Below are positions 12,901 through 22,900 of a DNA stretch of 64,000 bases, one piece after another; positions within the stretch are counted from its first letter, which is position 1, and each line of letters opens with the position of its first letter. The notes under the pieces are model-generated. The model saw only the letters and a list, made by a program, of their open reading frames with translations, had not been told where the DNA came from and ran no database searches. This DNA is from Triplophysa rosa (taxonomy: Eukaryota > Chordata > Actinopteri > Cypriniformes > Nemacheilidae), in the NCBI RefSeq assembly GCF_024868665.1, contig NC_079891.1, forward strand, positions 24,032,103 through 24,096,102. Direction: 5' to 3'. Made by a program: the position numbers and the translations under genes.

Positions 12901-15030
12901 TGAAAAGTAGCTTATGAATGCCACATTTTATTGCTTTCATTTGGTGCTTTTTGTTGTTATTTTGCAACTTGAAAGACCTGTGCCAATTAAATTTCATTAT
13001 ATATAAAACAACTTTATGTTTATATGTTTATCTTTATAGAAAACAACTTTTACTTTGCGCGTCCACAAAGTGCGAAATCCGCCGGTCTGTGATCCATCCC
13101 TGTCCTCTACCTGTATACTGAAACGACTCTCCTCATCTGTCGCATTTATGTGTTGCATGGAAGAAAGTCACAGAGGTTTGGAACTATGTGATGATGAGTC
13201 AGTAATGGCAGGATTGTCATTGTTGGGTGAACTGTTCATTTAAATCTGAAATGTCACTCTTCAAGTTTTCCATTCTGATAGGACCTGCAAAAGTTAATCT
13301 GATCCACATCTGATCTTGTATTAAAGTTATCGATGCTCTGTCATCTAAAGTTATGCTAGTCCTGCATTTAAATGATTATTTATAAAGTCAATTGGGGTAG
13401 CAATCCATTTATGTTGGTGCTTTGCATTTCATTGCAGATTTTCCCTAGATTTGTTGCATTGCTTATGATTCAGTATGTGCATTCCTACTTGCAATGCCAA
13501 CAGAGGGCAGTAGCCCCAAGGCAGACCTAACCCATGACCCTAACAACACTAATAAACATGATGGGAACCCTGTGGCGACTGCAGGTCAGCTGAGGAGGCT
13601 GCTCTTGTTGAAGCCTGCCCTTTGCTTAGTGAGACACAAAACACATTTTTAGAGTTTAAATAAGTCCCATATCCCGTTCCGAATATATTGCTTTTGGGTG
13701 AAATTAAGAACCCACCAGAGTGTGTCCATATACAAAAAAAATGTTAATCAGAATACATTTACATTCATACATTTAAATGCATTTAATTTGTAGGTCTTTC
13801 CTGGGTATCAAACCCATGACCTTTGCGCAATGCTTTACCAAGTGAGCTACAGTGGTGATTACAACGTCATCATAAATCATGTCTAAATTGCTTTTGCTTA
13901 TTGGCTAAGTAAATTGCAGCACCCTGTGTGTTGTTCAGTTTTGTTTCATGTTGCAGGACATCTTGATATAATTACTGGGAGTTCTATTAGCAGGATCATT
14001 CAAGGATTCAGTGTGTTGTAGCGCTGCTTAGCGGACTGCCCCCTGTTGACGAAGCATAGATTACCCTTACCTGTTTTGTGAATAGGATGGCCGTATCCCA
14101 ATACTCCGGATGCTTGTCATTGTTCTTGTTGAGCTTCTTTTGCCAGGTGCAGAAATTACGCAGGGTCATCGCCGCGTTCCCGGAAACCTTGGGTCCTTTC
14201 TCCTCCTCGTTAATCACCATAAACTTGACAACCACTATGTTGATAGAGTTGAGAATGGTAGGGTGTTTGTAAAGCCTTGCTGCCACTGACATTAAGGTCA
14301 GCACGTAATGCTTAAGGTCGTCACCGTGGAATTTGGCCATTGACTCATCGGCCACCACTAATGTCTCAACATAACGCGGAATGGAGACAAATCTTTTCGA
14401 GCGATTTTTCAGGACTGACATGCTCATATTCTTAATGTGTTGTTCCTTCATGTGTCTAAACTTTGCCAAAGACTGGGCAACGCTGTTGGTCACGCCGCTG
14501 TCCACGCCGCATCTTGACGTGGAGTTTCCACTCAGATTGGCGTTGGACCTGCGGCTAATAAAATGCGCATCCATATTGTCCCAATCGGTTGCCGAGGCGG
14601 TGTCGTTGGAAGCCGGCTTAATGAAATATTCCCAGCCATCATAGCCAAATGCGCCCTGCAAGCCTTTGCATAAACTCAGAGCTGCATAGGAAATGGGATC
14701 GGAATTCACCTCACCGGCATAGAAACACCGGCTCACATCTGCGCTCTGTGCTGAATTCTGTGTAGTTGCGTCCGTGTGTGACGAGAAGCTTGGGGCAAGG
14801 AAGCTGGAGTCCGACTGCAAATCGAGTACAAAATCTTGTTCAAATGCACTTATTTTGAATACAACTCTTTGTGGCAACATGTTCTCTTCAACACTGAATA
14901 AGATGCTCTTCCCAAGCCTCTGATGATCCAGTCTGACGGGTGCGCAAAATTGACTTTGCATTGAACCAGCAATTTCCCATTGAACGTAAAACACATTAAC
15001 AAAAAGAACTGACCTTAGCAACAAAAACAT
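961..15030 (-). CDS. adamts15: ADAMTS15 metalloprotease, complete coding sequence in 8 exons
   Basis: Secreted zinc metalloprotease of the ADAMTS1/4/5/8/15 proteoglycanase clade, which cleaves versican and aggrecan-type proteoglycans in the extracellular matrix. Exons in transcript order: 15030-14071, 6356-6224, 5566-5399, 4444-4158, 3763-3586, 3470-3295, 2422-2247, 1780-961. All introns are GT-AG and phases agree, giving 965 aa (human about 950). Seen: hydrophobic N-terminus; prodomain ending in a furin site NRSKR (about 209-213); catalytic domain starting [17 protein letters not shown]; zinc motif [12 protein letters not shown] (about 362-373); disintegrin-like domain; central TSP1 ([19 protein letters not shown]); Cys-rich domain with [10 protein letters not shown]; spacer starting HGYNFVV; then two C-terminal TSP1 repeats ending SLTPCK. 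The catalytic start, [12 protein letters not shown] and the ending PQELDFC match ADAMTS15 rather than ADAMTS8 or ADAMTS1. The start is the only ATG before a signal-like segment. Intron 1 is 7.7 kb and full of repeats. Whether this is the teleost a or b copy cannot be told. Confidence 0.95.
1881..2104. repeat. MITE-like element in adamts15 intron 7
   Basis: The ends are inverted: GGTAACACTT at the left and AAGTGTGACC at the right. The inside has the run of CCTAATCC/CCTAAACC-like text common to small non-autonomous DNA transposons of cyprinid fishes. It has no coding capacity. It belongs to the same general class as the element at 40956-41225. No clear target duplication is seen. Confidence 0.5.
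8880..9091. repeat. Partial TTAA-ended palindromic MITE
   Basis: The right arm is clear: GATGACAGAATCTTCATTTT, then TTGGGTGAACTATCACTTTAA, ending in TTAA at 9088-9091. The centre has the family's GGTAACTAAACAATGG-like text and the TTTTCTTTTGTGTTCTGCAAA segment. The matching left arm cannot be traced, so the copy is truncated. The family is the same as at 24813, 33652 and 63739, and resembles the Angel-type fold-back elements described in zebrafish. Confidence 0.65.
12755..13243. mobile_element. MITE-like element carrying a 97-bp foreign segment
   Basis: The left end (GGAACAGTTTACCTAAAAATG, then GTCATCATTTACTTACC) and the right end (GTTGGGTGAACTGTTCATTTAA) are the two arms of the TTAA palindromic MITE family found elsewhere in the window. 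Between them, in place of the usual palindromic centre, lie about 230 bp of unrecognised AT-rich DNA and a 97-bp segment (13054-13150). That segment is 97% identical to DNA just upstream of the adamts15 start codon (15157-15253). The arms support a transposon frame. That the segment was captured by the transposon is inference; insertion of DNA between arms already present is the other reading. Confidence 0.6.
13054..13150 (-). repeat. Intron copy of a duplicated 97-bp segment
   Basis: 94 of 97 bases match 15157-15253 in the same orientation. On the minus strand one frame is open through the whole segment in both copies (begins NATDEES, ends TLWTRK). In this copy an in-frame ATG lies a few codons upstream, and a GTAAAA donor-like site follows the last AAA. 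The peptide is not one I recognise. The segment may be a captured untranslated or coding piece of DNA. Confidence 0.75.
13797..13853 (-). repeat. tRNA-derived SINE head
   Basis: On the minus strand there is an A-box-like TAGCTCACTTGG (plus 13838-13849) and a B-box-like GGGTTTGATACC (plus 13804-13815), spaced as in a tRNA-derived RNA polymerase III promoter. It does not fold as a full tRNA gene, and similar heads at 35.4 and 60.7 kb show it is a dispersed repeat. Confidence 0.6.
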
Positions 15031-15156
15031 GATTGCGCGCGATATGCAAAACAGTTTTGGTGCACCAGAGACTTATTTGATGTATAAATCGCGAATTGAG
15101 AAAAAATAGTTTTGAACGTAAGAGTATTCCAGGATACGATACGCTACAATGTTGCC

Positions 15157-15253
15157 TTTGCGCGTCCACAAAGTGCGAAATCCGCCTGTCTGTGATCCAT
15201 CCCTGTCCTCTACCTGTATACTGAAGCGGCTCTCCTCATCTGTCGCATTTATG
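15157..15253 (-). repeat. Upstream copy of the duplicated 97-bp segment, in the adamts15 5' flank or 5' UTR
   Basis: It matches 13054-13150 at 94 of 97 bases. The mismatches are at 15187, 15226 and 15229, all in the same codon position of the shared open frame, and all three changes are synonymous in that frame (Thr, Arg, Ser). The frame stays open from about 15258 to 15073 on the minus strand, but this copy has no in-frame ATG before the segment. It is therefore not called a gene. It has no transposon ends next to it, which suggests it is the source and the intron copy the derivative. Confidence 0.6.
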
Positions 15254-16294
15254 CGCACACGTCATGTGTAAACATCAAGAGCTACTAATCAGATTTTGGG
15301 GAGGTGCTCGAGTGCGCTCATTGGGTATGCCTCTTAGTTTAAGGTTAGCCCGCAACTTGTAGCTGTGTGACTTCGCGCATCATCAAACTGGGTCGCTGTT
15401 CGAGCCGGGTTTCCCTCCCACTTAGTTTTACAGACAGCATCCAAACAGTGACTTGGATGAGGTGACCGACGTACATCTGCGCTGGCTGCAACTTGTTATT
15501 ATTTGTCCATATATATGCATTACAATGAAAACGCAAACATATTAAGTGATTGTTCGTGTTTAAAGTGAATTATGGAAATGACAGAGGTACTTATGTATAT
15601 ATTTTGCTACAGGAAACTAATGATATCTGCCAATTATTTCTATAATATGATTATCTGACAATAGGAATACATTTTGTGCCTCAATTTTAGCTGTCACCTT
15701 AGTATTAAGTACGTTATTAGTAAGAATAGCAAGTGTGTATAATATTTTCTGGCATTAGCTGTCACCAAAGTAAAATTCAAGCTGCTTAAGTTAAAATGCT
15801 TAAATTGGCCAGTGTAGTCAGTTGTTCAAAGGAGTTGCATCGACATCTTGTGGTAAAAACATGTCAGGGGTGCTTTATTAACTTTTATCCTGACCAATAT
15901 GTACGACTGGTCAATTTAAATCACCCTCTTATTATGGCGCACAAAACAAAGCAGTAGTTTTTGGATAGTGTTTTTTTTTTTGTCATTTGTACAGTAAGAT
16001 CTCATTTTGAATGTTATTTCAACAGAAAGCACACAGTTAACGATTTGATACTAGTACAAATGTTACAATACTGCCGCTCAGTGGTGGTTTTCATCTTATG
16101 TCATTTAATTGTGGCACTGTGCAATGATAATTCTGTATTACCAATAACATGTTATGTGTGCCTTTGTTTAATTGTTGGTTTTTGGAGACTTTATGAGTCT
16201 GATCGTAATCTCAAACTCTTAAAACCCCCCTCGGGGATGACATTTGTTATTTAATGTATACTACAAATAAAGGGGGTATAACATGCCGTAGCGA

Positions 16295-16334
16295 GCACAG
16301 TTAGATTGTAACCTGCACAGTTAGATTGTAACCT
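16295..16334. repeat. Perfect tandem duplication of 20 bp in the adamts8 upstream region
   Basis: GCACAGTTAGATTGTAACCT occurs twice in a row with no mismatch, about 250 bp upstream of the adamts8 TATA box. The unit resembles no motif I can name with confidence. It could be a paired protein-binding site or a recent slippage product. Confidence 0.8.
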
Positions 16335-16582
16335 TACACTCGCGTTTCTTCCAGGATTGTCATTGGTTTAACGCGCTCTCTAACATCGACATGGTTGACA
16401 CTCAACACATACTTTGAGTGGCTTGCAGCATTCCAGCCGGCTGTTATAATAATAGCAATAGTGAAAGGGGGTGTACCAGTAGCGCCATTGGATCAAGCTG
16501 ATCTTTTTGCTTGGCGCACGAGGGGGTGGAGAGAGAATAAATATCAAAAATAAACCGCGCACGCTCAAGAAGCCCAAGACTG

Positions 16583-16590
16583 TATAAATA
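16583..16590 (+). promoter_or_regulatory. TATA box of adamts8 (TATAAATA)
   Basis: TATAAATA sits 340 bp upstream of the adamts8 ATG, with GC-richer DNA around it. Transcription would be expected to start about 30 bp downstream, near 16612-16615, giving a 5' UTR of roughly 315 bases if no intron interrupts it. The distance and strand fit. No transcript evidence is available. Confidence 0.55.
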
Positions 16591-16929
16591 CCAGCGACAC
16601 ATCGCATTCATCGCTTATACAGATTGAGTCGGGTGGGTTTTCCTCAGAAGGCGACGTTTTTTTAATCATTAATTTAATCGCAAAACTGTGATGAAGTTTG
16701 TTTCATTTAACTTTTTTTAGTGTTATCAGATAAAGAGCTGACGCTCGCAATTTGGTCATTTTTTTCCTTTTGATTCCCGTTGGAGTATGTTTATCTCTAT
16801 TGTTTTAAAATAGCAACCTGTACCTGTGCCATTCTTTTCATTTATTTTTACATACAGTTTGGGATATTTGCGAGTTTGATATATCTCAATATATTTTGAT
16901 TACAATTTTTATATTTACAAACCATTAAA

Positions 16930-19900
16930 ATGGTATACACCATTAGTTGTTATACGCTTTTCTTATTGAATCTTCTTATGTCTCAGTTTGTGCTGGGTAG
17001 AAACGAGGAACAGGAGACTGTGCCAGTTAACCTTACACATAGAACAGATGTTTTGGGGATGAGTGGGGAAAGACAACGTTTTAAAATCAACGTATTTGGC
17101 CGACTTTTCCTGCTCAACCTGACGCCGGATAGCAGGTTTGTGGCTCCAGCATTGAACGTTCAGCGCGTAAAAGCGAAGAATGTCGCCGCATTTCTGCACG
17201 GCTCAGGGAGAGCAGGCGCTCTCAGGAATGCCACAGAGTACGCAGACAGCGCTGCGGACCTCAGAGACTGTTTTTACACCGGAACAGTCAATTCTGAAGA
17301 GGACTCGGTAGTCGCTGTCAGTCTCTGTCGCGGCATTCACGGTACTTTCATAACTCAAAGGGACGAGTACTTCATTCAGCCCAAAGCAACCGGCATGACC
17401 ACCGGGAAATCTCCGCAGGTGCATGTGGTTAAAAGAAGAGCTTTTTACGACGACCAGACGGCGTCAAAAATGGTCTTTGATCAAGTAAAAGTTGTGGCAG
17501 AGGACAACCTTAACTCTAATGAAGACGGCAAACTAAGACGTGCAAAACGATTCGTGTCTACCGCGAGATACATCGAGACGCTGGTGGTTGCTGACGCTTC
17601 AATGGCACGTTTCTATGGAGACGAGATAAAGGTGAGAGGAAAAGTGCGCATAAACACAAAGTCTGCATGAACTTGTCATTAAGTCAATTTATTAATTGGT
17701 AAAATTATATACCATATACCAAATAGAACTGCTGTTTCAATTAAGAAATATTGCATTGTTAGAAGTTTTTGAGAATTTCAGGACAAAACCAGGGGCACGT
17801 CAACATTCAGGGTCTATACATATACATTGCAGTCTTTATTCTGTGTAAAATGGAAGCTGTCTTTCAAAGTACCTATCACAGGAAAGTTTCTAATGCTGCA
17901 TTGAAGACTAAAATAAAGGTTGGCTCATAATGATCTATGGCTTATGTTATGAAAAGAAACTTAAATCAGGCAAACCACTAAAACTTGCGGTTTCAGGGTG
18001 ACTGAGAGGTTGGTTATACTGAGTGTAACAAAATATGAAACTTGTCTGTGATTCAGAGTATGTGTGGGAGAAAAAGGGAGAGAGAGGGGGTGAAGGAACC
18101 ATCTGGAAAAGAAGGAACGCCAGGGCTTGTTTTCACCCATTTTATTGATAGATGGAAGAACAAATGTTTTAATATTTACTGTAGCTCCCACAGAGCTACA
18201 GATCTGAGCATCCTTTCTTCCTTGGAATACTTGGAAGAGTATTATGACATTTCTAAATGTCATCCACATAAATTTAGATTACTGAGATGAAGTAATTACA
18301 TTTTTTGCATATTCACAGATTTGAAGTTTTATTATATCACTGAACTTTTCTCATTCTTTTCTGGCAGCACTACCTCCTGACTGTGATGTCCATCGCTGCA
18401 CAGATCTATGCGCACCCTAGCCTGAAAAATGCTGTTAGTCTGGTAGTAGTGAAGATGCTGGTCGTGGAGGATGAGGAGGTGGGACCTGAGCTTTCTAGCA
18501 ACGGTGGGGTTGCCCTACGCAACTTCTGCATGTGGCAACAACTTTTTAACCCAGGCAGCCTGAGGCACCCTGAACATTTCGACACTGCCATCTTGTTCAC
18601 AAGAGAGGTAAGAAGCGTAAAATTAGCATTTTAGCACCTTTTTCAAAACAATTTACTTATTTTTCCTTGTAAGTTCTTCTAATGAATAAAAAGAACCCAC
18701 AGAGGTTTCAATTAAACTAATGCTGTGTGCGGTTCAGTTCTGGAATTGTTAAATTTATGACAGGATTGGGCTTTAAGTACCACATTTGCTTTTAAGATTA
18801 GAAATATGTAGGCCATTTAATTTATTTCTCCATTGGGAAAAATGCCAACCCTGTCTCCCCTTTCCTGTGCATGTCGGAGCACAACAACACATCGATCATC
18901 TTTTGCAGAAATTACATCCACTATTTGATTAACTCACTTGGACACTGCTTTTCCAAAACAAGAAATAATTTCATTTAGTCAATGACAGGGTCATGATCAG
19001 AATGTTCAGCAGGGAACCCCTTGTTCAGTCTTGAAGACAGCAAGCAAAATATTGTTGGTCTGCCAAAAGAAGAGGGTTAGCACCGGATAAAGTAGATGAA
19101 GGAGATTTGGCTGGACAACCAGCTGAGAGCAACAGAATTTGCTGTGGTCTCAGTTCCTCTGGGGCTAGATGGAGAAACAGGTGGTTTTATTCTTCGGAGG
19201 TTTCTGTCTCTCTGGTTGTCTCAAATGGCTTTTACTAAGATGTCTTCCCTGTCAAGGATATACAAGAGAGAATTGCTGAACAGGTCCAGTGTGATCCAGC
19301 TATCTCACAGTTAATTTCCCCCCTCTTGTTTTTTTTCTAGTATGCAGTCTGCCATGTATTTGCTTCATTTTACGATGGAAACACTGACAAATATGTTTTG
19401 CTGGCAAGTGCCTGCTTGGGGAAAAAGTTCTGTCTGGAACTAATGGTGCGATGTCTGGATATCAGTGTCTCAAATGTGTCCCCCTCTCATCGGCTTCTCT
19501 TTTTAATTTTCCTATCCAATCCTGTCTCGTATATCTATCTCCTTCCTTTGCCCACTTGTCTGTCTTTTTTTAACCTCAGGATATTTGTGGATATAAGGAT
19601 TGTGACACTCTGGGTGTAGCTGATGTTGGCACTATGTGTGACCCCAAAAGAAGCTGCTCCGTTATCGAGGACAACGGCCTTCAGTCAGCTTTCACTGTGT
19701 CACATGAACTCGGTATGTTCGGATGCATGCATATCTATAGACACACAGACGCGCACACATGTACACACATGACCAGACTCCGTGTCTGTTGCTGGAGAGC
19801 TCGCCCTTACTGTCTGGACAGAAGCACATGCTCCAGACTGAGTCATTAATTAATGCAAACCAGCTGTTTTCAGCAGTGAAAATACACCAAGGGTTGACGT

Positions 19901-22900
19901 CATCTTGATTTCTTGAGGATTGAGCTGATACAATCATTTAGAATGTGCACAAAAATATGTGTTCAAAATAAAGGGGGTTTATGAGAACTGTCCATTCAAG
20001 ATAATGTAATGTGTTGTAGCATAAAGTTATGTTCTAGATGCCGACTGGCCAATAGCTGATGAAACCACAAAAAACTATTGAGCAGCATTGAGACAAAGAA
20101 ACTAAAATATATAGAACACAGTCACACAGTACAGTATGAAGTATACAAATTGTTACAGCCATCTGTTTTCCTGTCTTTTACATTCTTTCTCTTTTTTTTC
20201 TCGCCTTGCATCTCTTGTTGTTTCTTTCTCAGGTCATGTCCTCAGCATGCCACACGATGATTCTAAAAACTGTGAGAAATGGTTCGGGCATCTCAATGGA
20301 CACCACATGATGGCTCCTTACTTCATCCACCTCAACAAAACTCTTCCCTGGTCCCCATGTAGTGCACTATACATCACAGACTTCTTCGACAATGGACACG
20401 GTATGAGCCCACACTGTTCGTCAGAACCTGTTTTCCTCATTTAACCTCTTCAAAACTTTTTTATGTCTGTGCAGAAGTACTCAGTAAAAAACCGTGCCAC
20501 CTCATTAATCTCATTTTTTGTCCTTGTCTTTCAGGGTGTATTCTTTATTAACAGCTGGTTTTCTTTCGATTTGTGTTTGGTTTTGGCTTTCTATCAGAAG
20601 GGTGCACATTTCCCTCACCCAGTTAAAAAAACATAATAACATTCAGTAAAGTTTTGGAGTGCCCGAATTGTCAATCTGTCATTCTGAAGTTAATGGAAAC
20701 ATGTCACTATAGTGTATAATTTTGAACTTAGAGTGTGGTAAAAAAATCTCTATTATGTGGATGCCTGCATTTTATACATTTACTTTCTTCTGATTCTTTT
20801 GCACGTGTTTTCTTAAATGGCTCTTCAATCTGAATTTACTAGCTAACCACTAATAATAGGCTGGAGGGACCACACTGTGTAATTTTGCTGAGCGTGTCAA
20901 AACTAACAATGTTTGCAGAGTATGCTCTCTCTTGCTCACTTTATCTACAGTACATGTTCTTATGCATGTGTATATTTTTCTGTCTCTAAAGCTGTGGCTT
21001 GCCTACCCAGTGGGGGTGTACCTCATCACAGAAAAAGGAATCCCGAGGGGGGCTTAAAATAGTTGATATTTGAAAGAATTTAATTTACCATCAAGCCTGC
21101 CCAAATGCCGACTGTGCCTCAAATAATGTAAAATACCCCACAAAAAAGATTAGATAAGTCTCAGATAACAAAACGTGACAGCTGAAGAAATATGGTAGAC
21201 ATATTTTATACAGTTGTTGATTTATCTGTGCCGATATCTCTGTCTACGTTCTCTCGCATTCCGCTCATCCACTGACTCATCTTTGGTGACTCACACATTC
21301 CAAGTTGAACAACTGTTTTCCCTCACAGAGACGCCGTGTGTAGCCAAGCACATGCCGTATTTACTGGTCGCACTGTTGCCACAGGTAGACGGTGAACTGA
21401 TGTGGCTTCAAGTCTGTTATTTTCCATTCCATTGTTGTTATTCCTGTATCCGCTTTAGCAAAATCCTTCCATCACTATATATTAAAAGAAGTTTTATTTA
21501 TGTAAACAAAAAAGGGTTTTTCGTTCAATGTATTGAAACGTTCCCAAATTCGTAATACATAAGAAATTAGGATGTCCTCAATACATACTTTAAGACTAAT
21601 TCAATTTCACAGTATAAACCTTGGAAGAACACAAAGGGAGTTAAAAACTCTGGGTAATTGTTTCAAGGTGTTTTACTGCGTCCATCTCCTCTCTGACCAA
21701 TATGGATAAAACTGTTTAGAAGCAACTGCGAGTAGACAACCCTTACAGTAAAATTGCTTTCTTTTGTTACTGATAAATTTTTTTGACTTGAGCGAGCCAA
21801 CTGAAGCGCCACAATAATAGATTACATAATGGAAAACTACACGGCAGACTATTATGTCTTACGCACGTCATTACCAGAGAGTACAGTGAGATCTCTCCAC
21901 AGTGAAAATTGCCCCTTAAGCTAGTGTGCACACCTGTTTTAGACTGTGAATATAAAAGATTGCTTTAGCGGAATAAACGTTATAGGGCTCAGCCAAAATC
22001 GACTGGCTTAACAAAGACAACTGCGCAATTCATAAGCATCTTCGGAGGATTAAGAGCAAAACATAGAACTAAATAAACATAATGAACACCCTCTCTTCAT
22101 GTGCCCTCCACAGGTGACTGTTTGTTAGATTCACCTGAGAAGAGCATCCCTTTACCTGCCGAGCTGCCCGGCTTTACATTTGGACAAGACCGGCAGTGCC
22201 AGCAGGCTTTCGGGGAGAAATACACCCACTGCCCCAACGTCCCTGAAGATCAAGCCTGTCAACAGCTGTGGTGTCGAGAGGAAGGAAAGATGCTGTGCAC
22301 CACCCGGAATGGAAGCCTCCCCTGGGCGGATGGAACTCCTTGTGGGGAGGAGAGGAGATGCCGGGAGGGTTCGTGTGTGTTGAGTGTTCTGAAGGAGGCA
22401 GAAGAGGTATGTATGGAGGATGTGGGTATGTGCGTCATCCGGTTTTATTACGCTTTACCTGTCAGCACATATAGATCTAAAATGAAAAAGAAAGACTGGA
22501 AACGCCCTTGTGAAGATTTATGGTTATCACAGTTATACAAAAACCGGCATTTTAGGTGCGCCTTGCTTATGGCCCGTGTGAGTTGCCCTGCCTTTTAAGA
22601 CATTGTAAACTTTTGCACGTACGGTCTCGATTATCATTTCTGTCTTTCTCAGCTAATTGGTGGTGTACAGTTTACGTTTGCCTATTTGATTTTGCTGAAA
22701 GGCAAAATTAGATGATGAAATGACCTGAAGCGACCGCAGCCTTTTGTCTGGTCTTAAAGTTATTGTATACCTCAGCTGAAATGTTTACATCACAGGAATG
22801 GGTGGGAGGGGCGCATGTCCCCTCCACATTTCCCTGTTTGTACTTCTCTTAGCACGAGATGACACATTCTTTTCACCATGTTGTTTATATGTTCAAAAGG

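Larger units (their letters stand above)
6357..14070 (-). other. adamts15 intron 1, 7.7 kb, no exon recognised
   Basis: This intron lies between the prodomain/catalytic exon and the exon carrying the first part of the zinc motif. It holds a half MITE near 8.9-9.1 kb, a MITE-like frame with a duplicated segment at 12.75-13.25 kb and a SINE head near 13.8 kb. Between 8.59 and 8.70 kb there is a CAG-rich patch. The ORFs seen here are short, on both strands, and resemble no protein known to me. Nothing else is supported. Confidence 0.6.
15031..16929. promoter_or_regulatory. Shared divergent promoter region of adamts15 and adamts8
   Basis: The two start codons point away from each other across 1.9 kb, so both promoters and 5' UTRs must lie here or be served from here. 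Seen inside: the second copy of the 97-bp segment (15157-15253), a perfect 2 x 20-bp tandem repeat (16295-16334), an ATTGG (inverted CCAAT) near 16358 and a TATA box on the plus strand (16583-16590). No TATA box for adamts15 could be chosen with confidence. Confidence 0.6.

Noticed and set aside
13797..13853. Possible tRNA gene
   Set aside because: A and B boxes are present but the cloverleaf is incomplete and the sequence continues into a SINE body; dispersed relatives occur at 35.4 and 60.7 kb.
15508..15518. TATATATGG on the minus strand as the adamts15 TATA box
   Set aside because: It lies in generally AT-rich DNA about 480 bp from the start codon with no supporting initiator or conservation; too weak to report.
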